DNA from: Linum tenue
Lineage: Eukaryota > Streptophyta > Magnoliopsida > Malpighiales > Linaceae
Direction: 5' to 3'
Assembly (NCBI GenBank): GCA_946122785.1
Contig: CAMGYJ010000004.1
Span: forward strand, 12,360,150 to 12,424,149
DNA: 64,000 bases
Shown here: piece by piece, positions 9,920-19,238 of the stretch
How the letters are laid out: the number at the start of each line of letters is the position of its first letter
Numbering within the stretch: position 1 is the stretch's first letter
Notes under the pieces: model-generated
What the model was told of the DNA's origin: nothing
The model's input: only the letters and a program-made list of their open reading frames with translations
Databases searched by the model: none
Program-made: the position numbers and the translations under genes

Positions 9920-12540
9920 ATGGCCGATTGGTGGCAAGGAGAGGGAGTTTATGTCGATGAATTTCAAGCGGTACGTACTCATTATTCTGCTTTAATTTTT
10001 GTTGTTGTTATAAGCTTTTTAATTAATTTATGTACTAACCTCGTTGTTATTTTCTCGTAGGTTGGGGAGGACGTGGATATATACAACCACCGGTATTATC
10101 TCGAGCAAGGACCGTTGGATCCAACCGACTTGTACGACCAACCCAACCATCGGTCAAGGGATGTTTGGAACGATCACCCGGTACATACAATTCTTCACCA
10201 TTTGTCCTTCTTTTGTTTTGTTAATGTATTTAGTGTAATATAAAATAAATTTATGTTGATTTTTTAATCGTGTTGGTTGTTTTCAATATTTTAATCGAAT
10301 ACATAGCGCCACTTACTTCGACTCTTTATAAAGAGATGCACGTCTAAGGAAATGGGGTTTTAAACGATTATCATATCCTCCCATTACCTGGAAAAATCGG
10401 GTATTAAGAGATCCTCGGATCCCCCCTTTTTCTGTCAAAAAGACTGCGTTTCTAAGAAGATGTATACCTCTTCTAAGAGTCTAACGAGTGTTGCTTTGTA
10501 TTCGATTAAATTATTTAAAATAACAAATACGATTAAATTATTTACCAAACAACCAATACGATTTATTTTTATGTGTACCAAAAGAATTTTATTAATTTCA
10601 AACATTTGAATATGTATGTTTCTATTTAAATTATTATTCATTAACAATGTTATTTATGTTAATTAATTTAGTATGTTTGTTTTACGATAATATGTATGTA
10701 TCTCTTTAAATTATTATTCATTTACAATGTTATGATGTTAATTAATTTAGGATGTTTGTTTTATGATAATATGATAATATGAAATGTCTTTTTATGATAA
10801 TAAAATTCTGCTTGAAGTTAAATAATTTAATTTAATTAATTTAGTTATAAGAAATTTTACCCTTACTAATATATAATAATTAACGTGTAAATTTTCGCTA
10901 GGAGGCACAAACAATAATCCGCTACAGGGGTACCACCAATGTGCTCCCATTCCACCCAGCTATCTTGCGCTTTCTCAAAAGGGCACAGTTGGACTCGATT
11001 AGGCATTTTAACGGCATCCAAATTGATCGCCAACTCATCACCGCATTAGCCGAGAGATGGAGAAAGGAGACCCATTGTTTCAACTTTAGAGAAGGCGAGG
11101 CCACCATCACGCTAAAGGATGTCGCCATCCTAACCCATCTGCCCATCGACGGCAAACCGGTGTGCGTGAGTGATCATCCCCCCAAGGATCGTGACGGTAT
11201 GCCCGGTTGGGTTCATTTCATCCACAGTCATTTGGGAGTGAAAGTACCAGTGAAGGGTTGCGTTGATGCGACCGATCGCATGCCACCAATGAGGAAACAC
11301 CAAGTCTCAATTACTTGGTTGACGAAGTATTTTAGAGACCATTACGAGAGTCATCCCCTAACCGAGGAAAGTCCGGAGGATGAGAAGGAGAGATATGCTC
11401 GTGTCTATCTCATAGGCATGATCGGAGGAGTGTTCTTCTCCAAGAAATCAAGCATCTCCTTAGTTGTGGATGGCTTAGGATCATCTTCGGTAGTTGGGAG
11501 GAGATGGGGGAGTATAGTTGGGCATTTGCTTGCCTAGCTATGATCTACCACAACTTGTGCAATACGTCTCTAAAAGCTGTGAGGGAGGTCGGCGGTGCAA
11601 TGTTCATCGTCCAATTTTGGGCTTGGGAGCATATGCCATGGATTGCACCGGTCCAACGTCCAGACAGGGATTGGCCAATCGATCATCCCCTAAGAAGTGA
11701 AGCTTATGGTATAAGGTAAACTTCTCATTTCCCATCATGTAGTTCATAACACATTTTCCCTTCTGTTTTATCTTATTGTGGTTTCATTATTGTCTTATTA
11801 ATAAGGTGGCTCGGACACACAACATGCGACAACCTTGCCCAACACAAGTTGGACGAGTATCGGAGGAGGTTTGAGCGACTTTGGGAAGGAGAGGTAACTT
11901 CTATACTTCGATCCATTTATATTTTTTTTTCATGGGACTACATGTATTTTTCTAATTAATTAATCTTACGTTACTCATTTCTTTCTTGTAGATCGTCTTC
12001 GATCCATACCCGGAGAACATCGTTCATTGGCATCTCGAGCAATTCCCCGGTCATATCGGGCAATGGTGCACGAGGGTTCCTCTAATTTGTTTTGGGACCA
12101 TGGAGTGGCACTTGCCGGATCGATGCCTCCGTCATTTTGGTAGGGAGCAGTGCATTCCGTTGGAGGTCCCCGATAGTCAAAGGGCCTTCCATGGCCGAGA
12201 TGGTCGACAAGGTACTCGCGATTGGCCCACGAAGTTGGCGAACTTCATCGAGATTTGGGAGAACCGACAATTACAGGATATTGTCACTCCAAATCAAGTG
12301 GGCCGATTGGGGTATCATGACCCATGTCGCTGTCGACCATCCAATTGTCGTCTGGAATGTGATTGTAGTAGGGGACTGGTACACGGTCACGAGCCACCTC
12401 ATCAATCATTAGCTGAGTCTGACTCTGGTCCTGAATCATCAGCACCTTCAAGAGGGTCGGAGCTGTCTGCACTGACGTTGTTCTCTCCTTCTTCATCGGA
12501 GGGGTCACTGACTGGTGCTGGCAGGACATCCTCCATCTGA
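9920..12540 (+). pseudogene. Plant mobile domain (PMD, MAIN/PP7L-like) gene with a frameshift
   Basis: Five exons can be joined: 9920-9970, 10061-10180, 10902-11715, 11806-11893 and 11992-12540, all with GT-AG borders. The third exon shows the PMD pattern: LPFHPAILRFL, then ALAERWRKETHCF, then a TLKDVAILTHLPIDGKP block. Later exons continue it with WLGHTTCDN, VPLICFGTMEWHLPDR and DWPTKLANFIEIW. PMD proteins are called serine/threonine phosphatase 7 long-form homologues; MAIN and MAIL1 act in the nucleus in silencing and meristem upkeep, and many relatives sit inside transposons. Between about 11450 and 11480 the frame must shift by one base, so the gene is broken unless splicing repairs it. 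After about 12310 the protein stops resembling PMD and runs antisense to the transposase gene. A pseudogene or noncoding passenger is most likely. Confidence 0.8.
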
Positions 12541-13151
12541 TCCAGCTCATGAAAGGCACCTTCATCAGCTCCATAATGGTAGTTGTGGAAACTATCGTTG
12601 CCTGATTGGAAGTTGTACTGAGGTTGGTTGGGGAGGTCCGATTGAACTTCTTCTTCATATGACGGGAAAGATTGATGATGACCTTCACCTTGCTCTTGGT
12701 ACTGAAAATAGGAATGTGGATCATGGTAACTTTGGTAGGGATGATCTCCATATAATTCACCTCCACCATGGATACCAGATGTTTGACCGTGTCCAGAATG
12801 ACCTCCAACGCCTACGACCGCCTCTGTGTAAACGAACATCTCGACTTTGGAAAGTTTGTTGGACCTCAAGAATTCGAGCATGGCATCTACCTCATCCTGA
12901 GTGGTTATGAGATATTCCTCATGCCACAATGACCTACTTTCTCTGTTAGGATATCGGTACACCATACGATCAACTCTTCTCGTGCCATCCATGCAAGTAA
13001 CGTTAGTGCACATTTGATGGAGGTCTTCAAGCAGCGGTCTGGTAGCGACCTTTATCTTCTGAAAATTGCCACCGACGTAGGTGACCCCCTTTCCGGTATC
13101 TTCCGTGTAACCATTCCACCGTAAGCCAAGCGTGAACGGTTGGAATGCCAT
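12402..13151 (-). CDS. N-terminal fragment of a MuDR-type transposase (249 aa)
   Basis: The start MAFQPFTLGLRWNGYTEDTG, then YVGGNFQKIKVATRPLL and a segment with EMFVYTE, resemble the ubiquitin-like N-terminal domain that precedes the catalytic core of plant MULE transposases. Residues about 120-249 are a low-complexity linker rich in His, Gly, Asp, Glu and Ser. Full MuDR-type transposases run to 700 residues or more with a DDE core and SWIM finger; those are absent. The minus-strand sequence below 12402 continues in another frame with linker-like VDSDMGHD before it meets the PMD gene. An internal deletion near 12300-12350 therefore seems to have removed the rest and fused the two gene tails. 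Confidence 0.7.
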   Translation of the reverse strand: MAFQPFTLGLRWNGYTEDTGKGVTYVGGNFQKIKVATRPLLEDLHQMCTNVTCMDGTRRVDRMVYRYPNRESRSLWHEEYLITTQDEVDAMLEFLRSNKLSKVEMFVYTEAVVGVGGHSGHGQTSGIHGGGELYGDHPYQSYHDPHSYFQYQEQGEGHHQSFPSYEEEVQSDLPNQPQYNFQSGNDSFHNYHYGADEGAFHELDQMEDVLPAPVSDPSDEEGENNVSADSSDPLEGADDSGPESDSAND

Positions 13152-13336
13152 CTGCGAAAAAACCGTAGTTCAGTTAATATCATAAAAATTAAAAATAAAA
13201 AATAACAATAAAAAGTAATACAAAAGAAACTTACGAGTTAACGTTAATCGCAAAACTACTAAAGAAATATAGAGCTACAACAGAAAATTGAAAAGGGAGA
13301 AGGAGAGGTGTGAAGAGAAATGGTTTTCCGGGAAGC

Positions 13337-13344
13337 CTTTTATA
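13337..13344 (-). promoter_or_regulatory. TATA box for the transposase fragment
   Basis: Minus-strand TATAAAAG about 190 bp upstream of the ATG at 13151, just inside the right palindrome block. Confidence 0.55.
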
Positions 13345-13364
13345 GGCAAAATCAGTGATGAAAA

Positions 13365-13636
13365 CCACACCTTAGAGGTGCGGTTTTCGTCTGCCATGTA
13401 GACCCACGTCTGTTGTTCTGGACGGGTTGTCGGAAATTAATTGACCAAAACCGCACCTTGGAGATGCGGTTTGAGTTTGGGAGAAGCAAACCGCAGCTTC
13501 AGGGTGCGGTTTAGATAGGCCAGGCCTAAACCGCACCTCGGCCAAGCGGTTTTCATAGGTGAGACCTAAAACCGCTTGGCCGAGATGCGGTTTTAGTCCA
13601 GGATTTTAAACCGCGCCATAAAGGTGCGGTCCATAA
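13365..13636. repeat. Right subterminal palindrome block of the MULE
   Basis: About six imperfect palindromes built from AACCGCACC and GGTGCGGTT half-sites with 4-8 bp spacers (near 13367, 13447, 13483, 13529, 13565 and 13606). Same motif as the left block, and denser. It lies between the right inverted repeat and the transposase TATA box. Confidence 0.7.
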
Positions 13637-13744
13637 AAAAGGGTGCTATTAGTGTAAATTTTTTCGACTGGGTGCTATTTTGTAATTTTTTTTAAAGGTG
13701 CTATTTCTGGAAAAATCCCAAAATTAGGAGTAGAGAAGATGAAT

Positions 13745-13985
13745 CGAATGGTGGTTTGTTTCCCCTAGAATGTCGTGGTTCGTGGTTCACAAGTGGCAGT
13801 TTCAGCTAGTAATACACCTTCAACATGTGTTCCTCCATTTTCAGCTACAACACCTTCAGCTGCAACTGCAACAAATTTTACTAACAACACATAGACACAA
13901 CAAATCCAACCCCAAGTGTCGTAGCTACGCAGACTAGTGGTGTGGGGAAGAGGAGAAGATGGGGATAGTAACCGAAAGAAAAATG
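13745..13985 (+). pseudogene. hAT transposase relic, 5' fragment
   Basis: Degenerate frame rich in Ser, Thr and Ala with in-frame stops, then a short basic stretch near 13945-13985 that continues beyond the nested insertion at 15812. The 8-mer gaaaaatg on both sides of the insertion joins the two halves. On its own this part would not be recognised; the call rests on the downstream half. Confidence 0.5.
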
Positions 13986-14324
13986 TAGGGTTGGTCGTTG
14001 GTTAGTTTTGGTTATAACCGGTAACCGAACGGTCGGTTATCGTTAATCAAATTGCCGACCCCCTTACCGACAACCGACCGAAATAGGGATTTAGGCTTCG
14101 GTTATCTCGATTTTTGGTTAACCAAACCTCCTCCAATACCCAAACCATCTCGGCCAGCCTCCGAACACCGACCGATTTTGGTTATATCCAGGTGCGGAGC
14201 TACGTTAGTGCGCCCCCCCCCCCCCCCCCACCCAGAATTTTAGAATTTACGTATAAATGATCGGGTAATTTACGTATAAACATATAAAATTTGTACTAAA
14301 TAATGCGAATGCAAGGAAACAAGA

Positions 14325-14402
14325 AGTTAACCGACCTAGTTTGGTGGTTCAGACCTGGTTGTAGATTAGTGATGGTTTTGGGTTCGATCCCCAGTGGCAG
14401 CA
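14325..14402 (+). repeat. tRNA-like (SINE-like) stretch inside hAT element B
   Basis: A B-box-like gggttcgatccc at 14390-14401 lies about 45-60 bp after an A-box-like tagtttggtggttcag. It cannot fold as a functional tRNA by eye (no matching acceptor stem). It may derive from a tRNA or SINE. Confidence 0.3.
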
Positions 14403-14455
14403 AAATCATTTTTTGCTGTTTTCCATATTATTCCATTATTATCATGTGGTAATGG

Positions 14456-15076
14456 TAGGGGTGGGCATGTAGGTGGTTAATCCGCGCATTGATATCGATC
14501 CATCCGTAAATAATCCGACCCGCACGCAATGGGTGATTGATGTGGGTGGATTGTGTATTGATAAATCTTCCACCCTCACTTATGTGGGTGGGTGGTGGGT
14601 GGATTGTGGGTCACTCGTATGACCCGCATTCTATGTTTTCGAACTGCACTACAGTCTGACCATATACTTCAAAAGGTGGAGAATAAAGAATAATTTTGAC
14701 TGCTATTATTGATTTTGTGTTGTGCAATATCTATTAGATATTGGATATTGGTATGCAAATTATTGTTAATATCAATTAATAATGGGATGCAAACTATAAA
14801 TTATTAATTGTATCAAAATCACAGATTATTGATACAATCGTACTAATTTGCTATGAACTTATTATAAATGTTAGTCAGCTTTCTTAATGGCTAGTTGAAG
14901 AATTGCTTTTGCGGGTTGACCCACGATCCAACCGCACCCATCCGCCACCCACCCAACCCAACCCGCAGAGGTACGTGTGTGGATTGCGGGTCACTATTCC
15001 AACTCGCTAGTACGCGGTTGAGTCAATTTGAGACCAAAACCCACCCAACCCGCCCATTGCCCACCCCTAGCCCCTA
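14456..15076. mobile_element. hAT element C, inserted in element B (621 bp)
   Basis: Left end TAGGGGTGGGCATG; the right end, reverse-complemented, is TAGGGGCTAGGGGTGGGCAA, so the terminal motif is doubled there. Perfect 8-bp duplication ggtaatgg at 14448-14455 and 15077-15084. Internal CCACCC/GGGTGG repeats; no coding. Confidence 0.88.
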
Positions 15077-15811
15077 GGTAATGGTACTTCTATTTAATTT
15101 AAATTTTTATATTCTTTTTTCTTTCCATTACAGTTTTATATTTTACTTTAATTTCATCAAAGTTTGTATTTACCATTTTCAGAACAGTTTTGTAGTTTTG
15201 TTTCATTTAATTTTAAATTTAGTTAGGTAAGTCAATTGTTTACTTTCATATTTAGTTTGTTAAGCTTAAGTACTTGAATTCCAATTAGAACAAAATAATT
15301 ACAATTTTAAGGATAGTTTATCATATAAAATGCAATGGTCATAATACTGATTTTGAATAACATTAATTTTTTCAGTTATTGAAATGAAATTTTCTACACA
15401 ATGTTAAAATACAATGTTAACTTTTTATAACATTATAATTTTTTCAGTTGTCGATTACCTAATGACAATGGATGTTTGCATAGTACTTGCTAATCTTGAT
15501 GAAATATACACTAACCATTCATAAATTAATAAAAATTTTAAACTACAATTTTAATTTAAAATAATAAGAATTTTAACTATCTTAAGAATATTTTAAATCA
15601 TTATTAGACTATTAGTTTTTTAATTTATTTATTTTTATATTTTTCACGATAACAAAGTAAGAAAACTCCGCACCCCCCCCCCTCCTCCCTCTGAGCACTA
15701 AATCCTGGCTCTGCCCCTAGTTATATCGATTTTCGGTTAGTGGATAACCGACCGGTTATTGGTTTAACCGACTGGTTAACCGGTAACCGAAACTCCACTC
15801 CTAGAAAAATG

Positions 15812-16277
15812 TCTAGGGGGGAGGAAGAAGACATCTAAGTGGTGGTTTCCTTTTATTGAGGTGTTGGTGGATGGCTACCCACATGGCAAGTGTAAACAGT
15901 TTGAACTATAGATCAAAGCTCGTTCGAGCCTCAATGGGACTCCTGGTTTGAAAAATCATCCCTTGGCATTCGAGAGGATGAAGAGGGAAGCTAATGGTCA
16001 ATCAATATTAAACTATCAGTCTGGAAATGGTGAGGTATGGTCTTTTGCTCAATGGAAATTTGATCAAAAGAAAGCTAGATATGCATTAGCTATAATGACA
16101 ATCTTGGATGGGCTACCATTTAGATTTGTTGAGTGTGAAGGGTTTAAGAGATTTATGGTGGTAACACAACCGTTGTTTGTGATACATGGAATGCAAAAAA
16201 TAAAAGGAGATTGGTATATCCTTATAGAGAAAAAAGATATGGCAATTGAGTTTTTCCATTCAAAGTTCAAGGAATGA
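15812..16277 (+). pseudogene. hAT transposase relic, BED finger and start of transposase domain (RICESLEEPER type)
   Basis: A degenerate BED-finger-like start (HGKCK remains, but the second cysteine is lost and a stop follows) leads into an open frame at 15948-16277. That frame has NGTPGLKNHPLAFERM upstream and KFDQKKARYALA, LDGLPFRFVECEGFKRFM inside, the block that opens hAT transposases. It stops after 109 codons at about the point where the catalytic core should begin. The relic predates the three hAT elements nested in it. Confidence 0.75.
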
Positions 16278-16914
16278 TTTCAATAATTCATATACATGGA
16301 ATTCTAATAAGTAATAACAACCAATATTTTATGTGTGTGAGTGTGACTGCTCATTTGATTGGGAGTGATTGAAAGTTGTAGAGGAAGATCATTAGCTTTG
16401 TTCCTATCACAAGTCGCATAGGAAAGGATATGTGTGTGACTTTGTGTTTATGACTTGTTATTCGAAGTCTATTTTGGACCTTTAAATATTGGACAAATAT
16501 AGTTATTCGAATCCTATTTTTTATATTTGAAAGAGTGCATTAGAAGAATTATAACAATTATATACAATGTATTTACGCTTTGCTTTTACGTTTTACACTT
16601 CAACCCATATTTTTGTTCTACATAAAATCACGCCTTCGATTGCATTGCACTACATTACACAATAGTTAAACCAACAAAATTTGAATAGAGGAGAGGAAAC
16701 TTAAGACAAAAATTGCTATATAAAAAAAAACTTAGTGCATCAACGCAGAACACGTAGAAATAAATTAGCTCGATAAGGGAAAATCAAAATTATCACCGTG
16801 ACTCCAATATATACTCTACTAGAGCAAGGAAGATAAAAGGAAAAGAAAGAAAATATGGACCACATTGGGTTCTTGCAAAGTGAACTAAATTCCCTTACTA
16901 GTTACTAACACAAG
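16278..16914. other. AT-rich DNA after the hAT relic
   Basis: No frame or repeat recognised; may contain further decayed hAT sequence. Confidence 0.35.
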
Positions 16915-17611
16915 ATTATCTCGAATATCACTCATCGGTTAAACCAACAAAGTCACAATCGAAACTGGCATGTAACTCTAGTCAAAATATGTGATTTGCC
17001 GGACATCTAATTGGTAACCGCCTAATATATGCATCTTAAGCAGTTAAAACCGGACTGGTATATTAACTGGTCAGGTGAAGGTGAGATCGACCAATGGGTT
17101 GGGAATGTATGGAGAGGGGATGGATGATGGATCGATGATTTCAGGTGCTAGCTTTCATTTGTAATTATGAAGCCCAAGTTGTGGCAATATCCATTGAGAA
17201 GCCTTTGCGGGTTCATCTGCACTGTGTTCATTGGCCGACCCATTAAACATGGGTTGCGATATCAGAGTCTCAGGCCTGCCGTTCAGTTCACCACGAGCTT
17301 AAATAAGGACACAGTCAAATCATTTTAGAGGTGGGAATTGGGAACTTGGGATTTACGGTTGCAGGTTTGTCGTAAAACCGTAAATGAATTCTTTTTTTGT
17401 TGTTGTTTGCACTTTGCAGTATTCTACTGGATGAATTTTGTATTGTACCACAGCGTCAAAATAGAAAAGTAAAATCGTGTATTTAATTACTTTTACTAAG
17501 ATGAACAATCGGCCTAGTGGGGGGGTTAATGGGCAAAGGCTACCCGACCAGCCCAGGGCTGGCTTACTATCCAAATACAATTACTTTGCCCCAAAAAGGG
17601 GCCAGCTCTGG

Positions 17612-19162
17612 GTTCAAGGTAGGGTCAGTAACCAAACGAGAGCCGTAGATTTGGGAATGGAACAATCGTGTGGCTAGGCTGGATGTGGGGTGGGGAGGGT
17701 TATTTTTGTCCGTTTTTGTATTATTTTTTTTTTATTTCGCATTTCAATGACTGACTTTTCAATGAAAAAGAGAAAATGGCATTTTCTCTGCAACTTAACT
17801 TTCTTCCTTCTCTCTTCCTTTCTTTCAATCTCTTTCCAGATCCTTTCTCTTTCTCTATTCCTTCTCTCTTACTTTTTCTTTCACAATCTCCTTTTCAAAT
17901 TTAGATCTGCTCTCTTCCTTCTTCAATTTTTTTTTCTCTAGCAATCGACGAATAAAAATTGTAGTCACTCTCTTTCATTGCATTTCTTCTCTTCATCAAC
18001 TCGTTGGCCTCAATTCCGATCTTTCTCATTTTTTTGGCATTTTGGTGTTCTTGATTGAGGAAGAGGAAATGAGAGGCATCAGAAGACGATTTTTTCTCTC
18101 CCTCCTTCTGTTTTTTTTTCCTTTTAGATAATATATATTGACATTATGACTCTATACCATATGGTATTGGGTGGTAACGAAATATATATTGATATTACCA
18201 CACTATATCCTATGGTAATGTATGGTTGCGTGGTACGAAATATATATTGATATTACCACTCTTTACCATATGGTATTGTGTGATATTACCATACTATACC
18301 ATATGGTATTGTGTGGTAACGAAATATATATTGATATTACCACACTATACCATATGGTATTGGGTGGTAACGAAATATATATTGATATTACCACACTATA
18401 CCATATGGTATTGGGTGGTAACGAAATATATATTGATATTACCACACTATACCCTATGGTAATGTATGGTATTGCGTGGTAACGAAATATATATTGATAT
18501 TACCACTCTATACCCTATGGTAATGTATGGTATTGCGTGGTAACGAAATATATATTGATATTACCACTCTATACCATATGGTATTGTGTGATATTACAAC
18601 ATTATACCATATGGTATTGGGTGGTAACGAAATATATATTGATATTACCACACTATACCATATGGTATTGGGTGGTAACGAAATATATATTGATATTACC
18701 ACACTATACCATATGGTATTGGGTGGTAACGAAATATATATTGATATTAGCATACCATGTGGTATGGTCTTATTTAATACCAGTCAATACCATATGGTAT
18801 AGACTGGTAATAACTGGAAATTTTTTTATGTCCAAAAAATATCAAAGTGGATATCATTTTGAAGGGCACAATTAATCTGATCTAACTGTGCAAAAAAAAT
18901 TAAATTCAGACTTAAAACGAGTGAGAAATCGTCCGTTAAAGATTAAGAGAAGAAAAATTAAAGCTTTTTCGAGAAGACAGAAAGAGGTGCTGATGTGGTC
19001 CGGTCAAAAGTCAGCGTCAGTATTAAAATAGGTGTAAGTGCAATTTTACTTTACTGTCCTTCCGCATTTAATTTAAATAAAAAAAGAGGACTGACACGTG
19101 GAGATCAGAGAAGGAGTTACTTATGGCTTACTGACCCATCAGTTACTGACATGATCCGCTCC
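17612..19162. mobile_element. MULE-like element E1 with internal minisatellite (1,551 bp)
   Basis: Perfect 10-bp duplication ccagctctgg at 17602-17611 and 19163-19172. Ends GTTCAAGGTAGGGTCAGTAA and, reverse-complemented, GGAGCGGATCATGTCAGTAA form a short degenerate inverted repeat around GTCAGTAAC. Left third is pyrimidine-rich, middle is a 51-bp tandem array, right part matches 49680-49890 in inverted orientation. A second family member is 49607-50466. No transposase frame. Confidence 0.75.
18127..18765. repeat. 51-bp minisatellite (about 12 copies) inside E1
   Basis: Repeats of a 51-bp unit containing accatatggtattgggtggt, with several copies shortened to about 30 bp. Because 51 is 17 codons, long open frames with a 17-residue period appear on both strands; they are artefacts of the period, not genes. 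The palindromic core accatatggt also occurs next to related sequence at 49864 and 50180. Confidence 0.9.
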
Positions 19163-19238
19163 CCAGCTCTGGTAGCTGTAGGCCTTGACGCCCTCTTTAA
19201 CTAAGAGGGTCCTGGTTACTCATTAATTAGGGTACCCT

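Larger units (their letters stand above)
9280..13719. mobile_element. Complete Mutator-like element (MULE) carrying a PMD gene and a truncated transposase gene
   Basis: The ends GGGATTTTTCCA and TGGAAAAATCCC start imperfect inverted repeats of about 80 bp (9280-9362 and 13637-13719). They are flanked by a perfect 9-bp duplication, aaaattagg, at 9271-9279 and 13720-13728, the size typical of MULEs. Two genes converge inside: a PMD-domain gene on the plus strand driven from the left end, and the N-terminal part of a MuDR-type transposase on the minus strand driven from the right end. Each gene has a TATA-like box just inside a block of short palindromes. No transposase catalytic (DDE) domain or SWIM zinc finger is present, so the element cannot move by itself. 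The perfect TSD suggests a recent insertion. Confidence 0.9.
14189..15719. mobile_element. hAT element B, inserted in element A
   Basis: Ends CAGGTGCGGAGCTACG and, reverse-complemented, TAGGGGCAGAGCCAGG, a terminal type common in plant genomes, each followed within about 25-40 bp by a run of C/G. Perfect 8-bp duplication gttatatc at 14181-14188 and 15720-15727. Contains element C and a tRNA-like internal stretch. Confidence 0.88.
13986..15803. mobile_element. hAT element A (outer of a three-level nest)
   Basis: Left end TAGGGTTGGTCGTTGG, right end (reverse complement) TAGGAGTGGAGTTTCGG, followed on both sides by AACCGG-rich subterminal repeats. Perfect 8-bp duplication gaaaaatg at 13978-13985 and 15804-15811. 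It splits a hAT transposase relic and is itself split by element B. No coding region. Confidence 0.88.
16915..19238 (+). repeat. Dispersed repeat R1, copy B (interrupted by element E1)
   Basis: 16915-17611 and 19163-19238 together cover the same span as copies A and C, with the same tail (ccttgacgccc, then ggttactcattaa). The break falls within ccagctctgg, a site that is continuous, with small changes, in copies A (about 7875) and C (about 28888). Confidence 0.65.

Noticed and set aside
12284..12910. Other long frames overlapping the transposase fragment
   Set aside because: They are other-frame and antisense readings of the transposase linker; their composition is not protein-like.
18222..18875. 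Several overlapping open frames of 60-112 codons on both strands, with a 17-residue repeat
   Set aside because: They follow from a 51-bp tandem unit without stops; no ATG context or domain supports translation.
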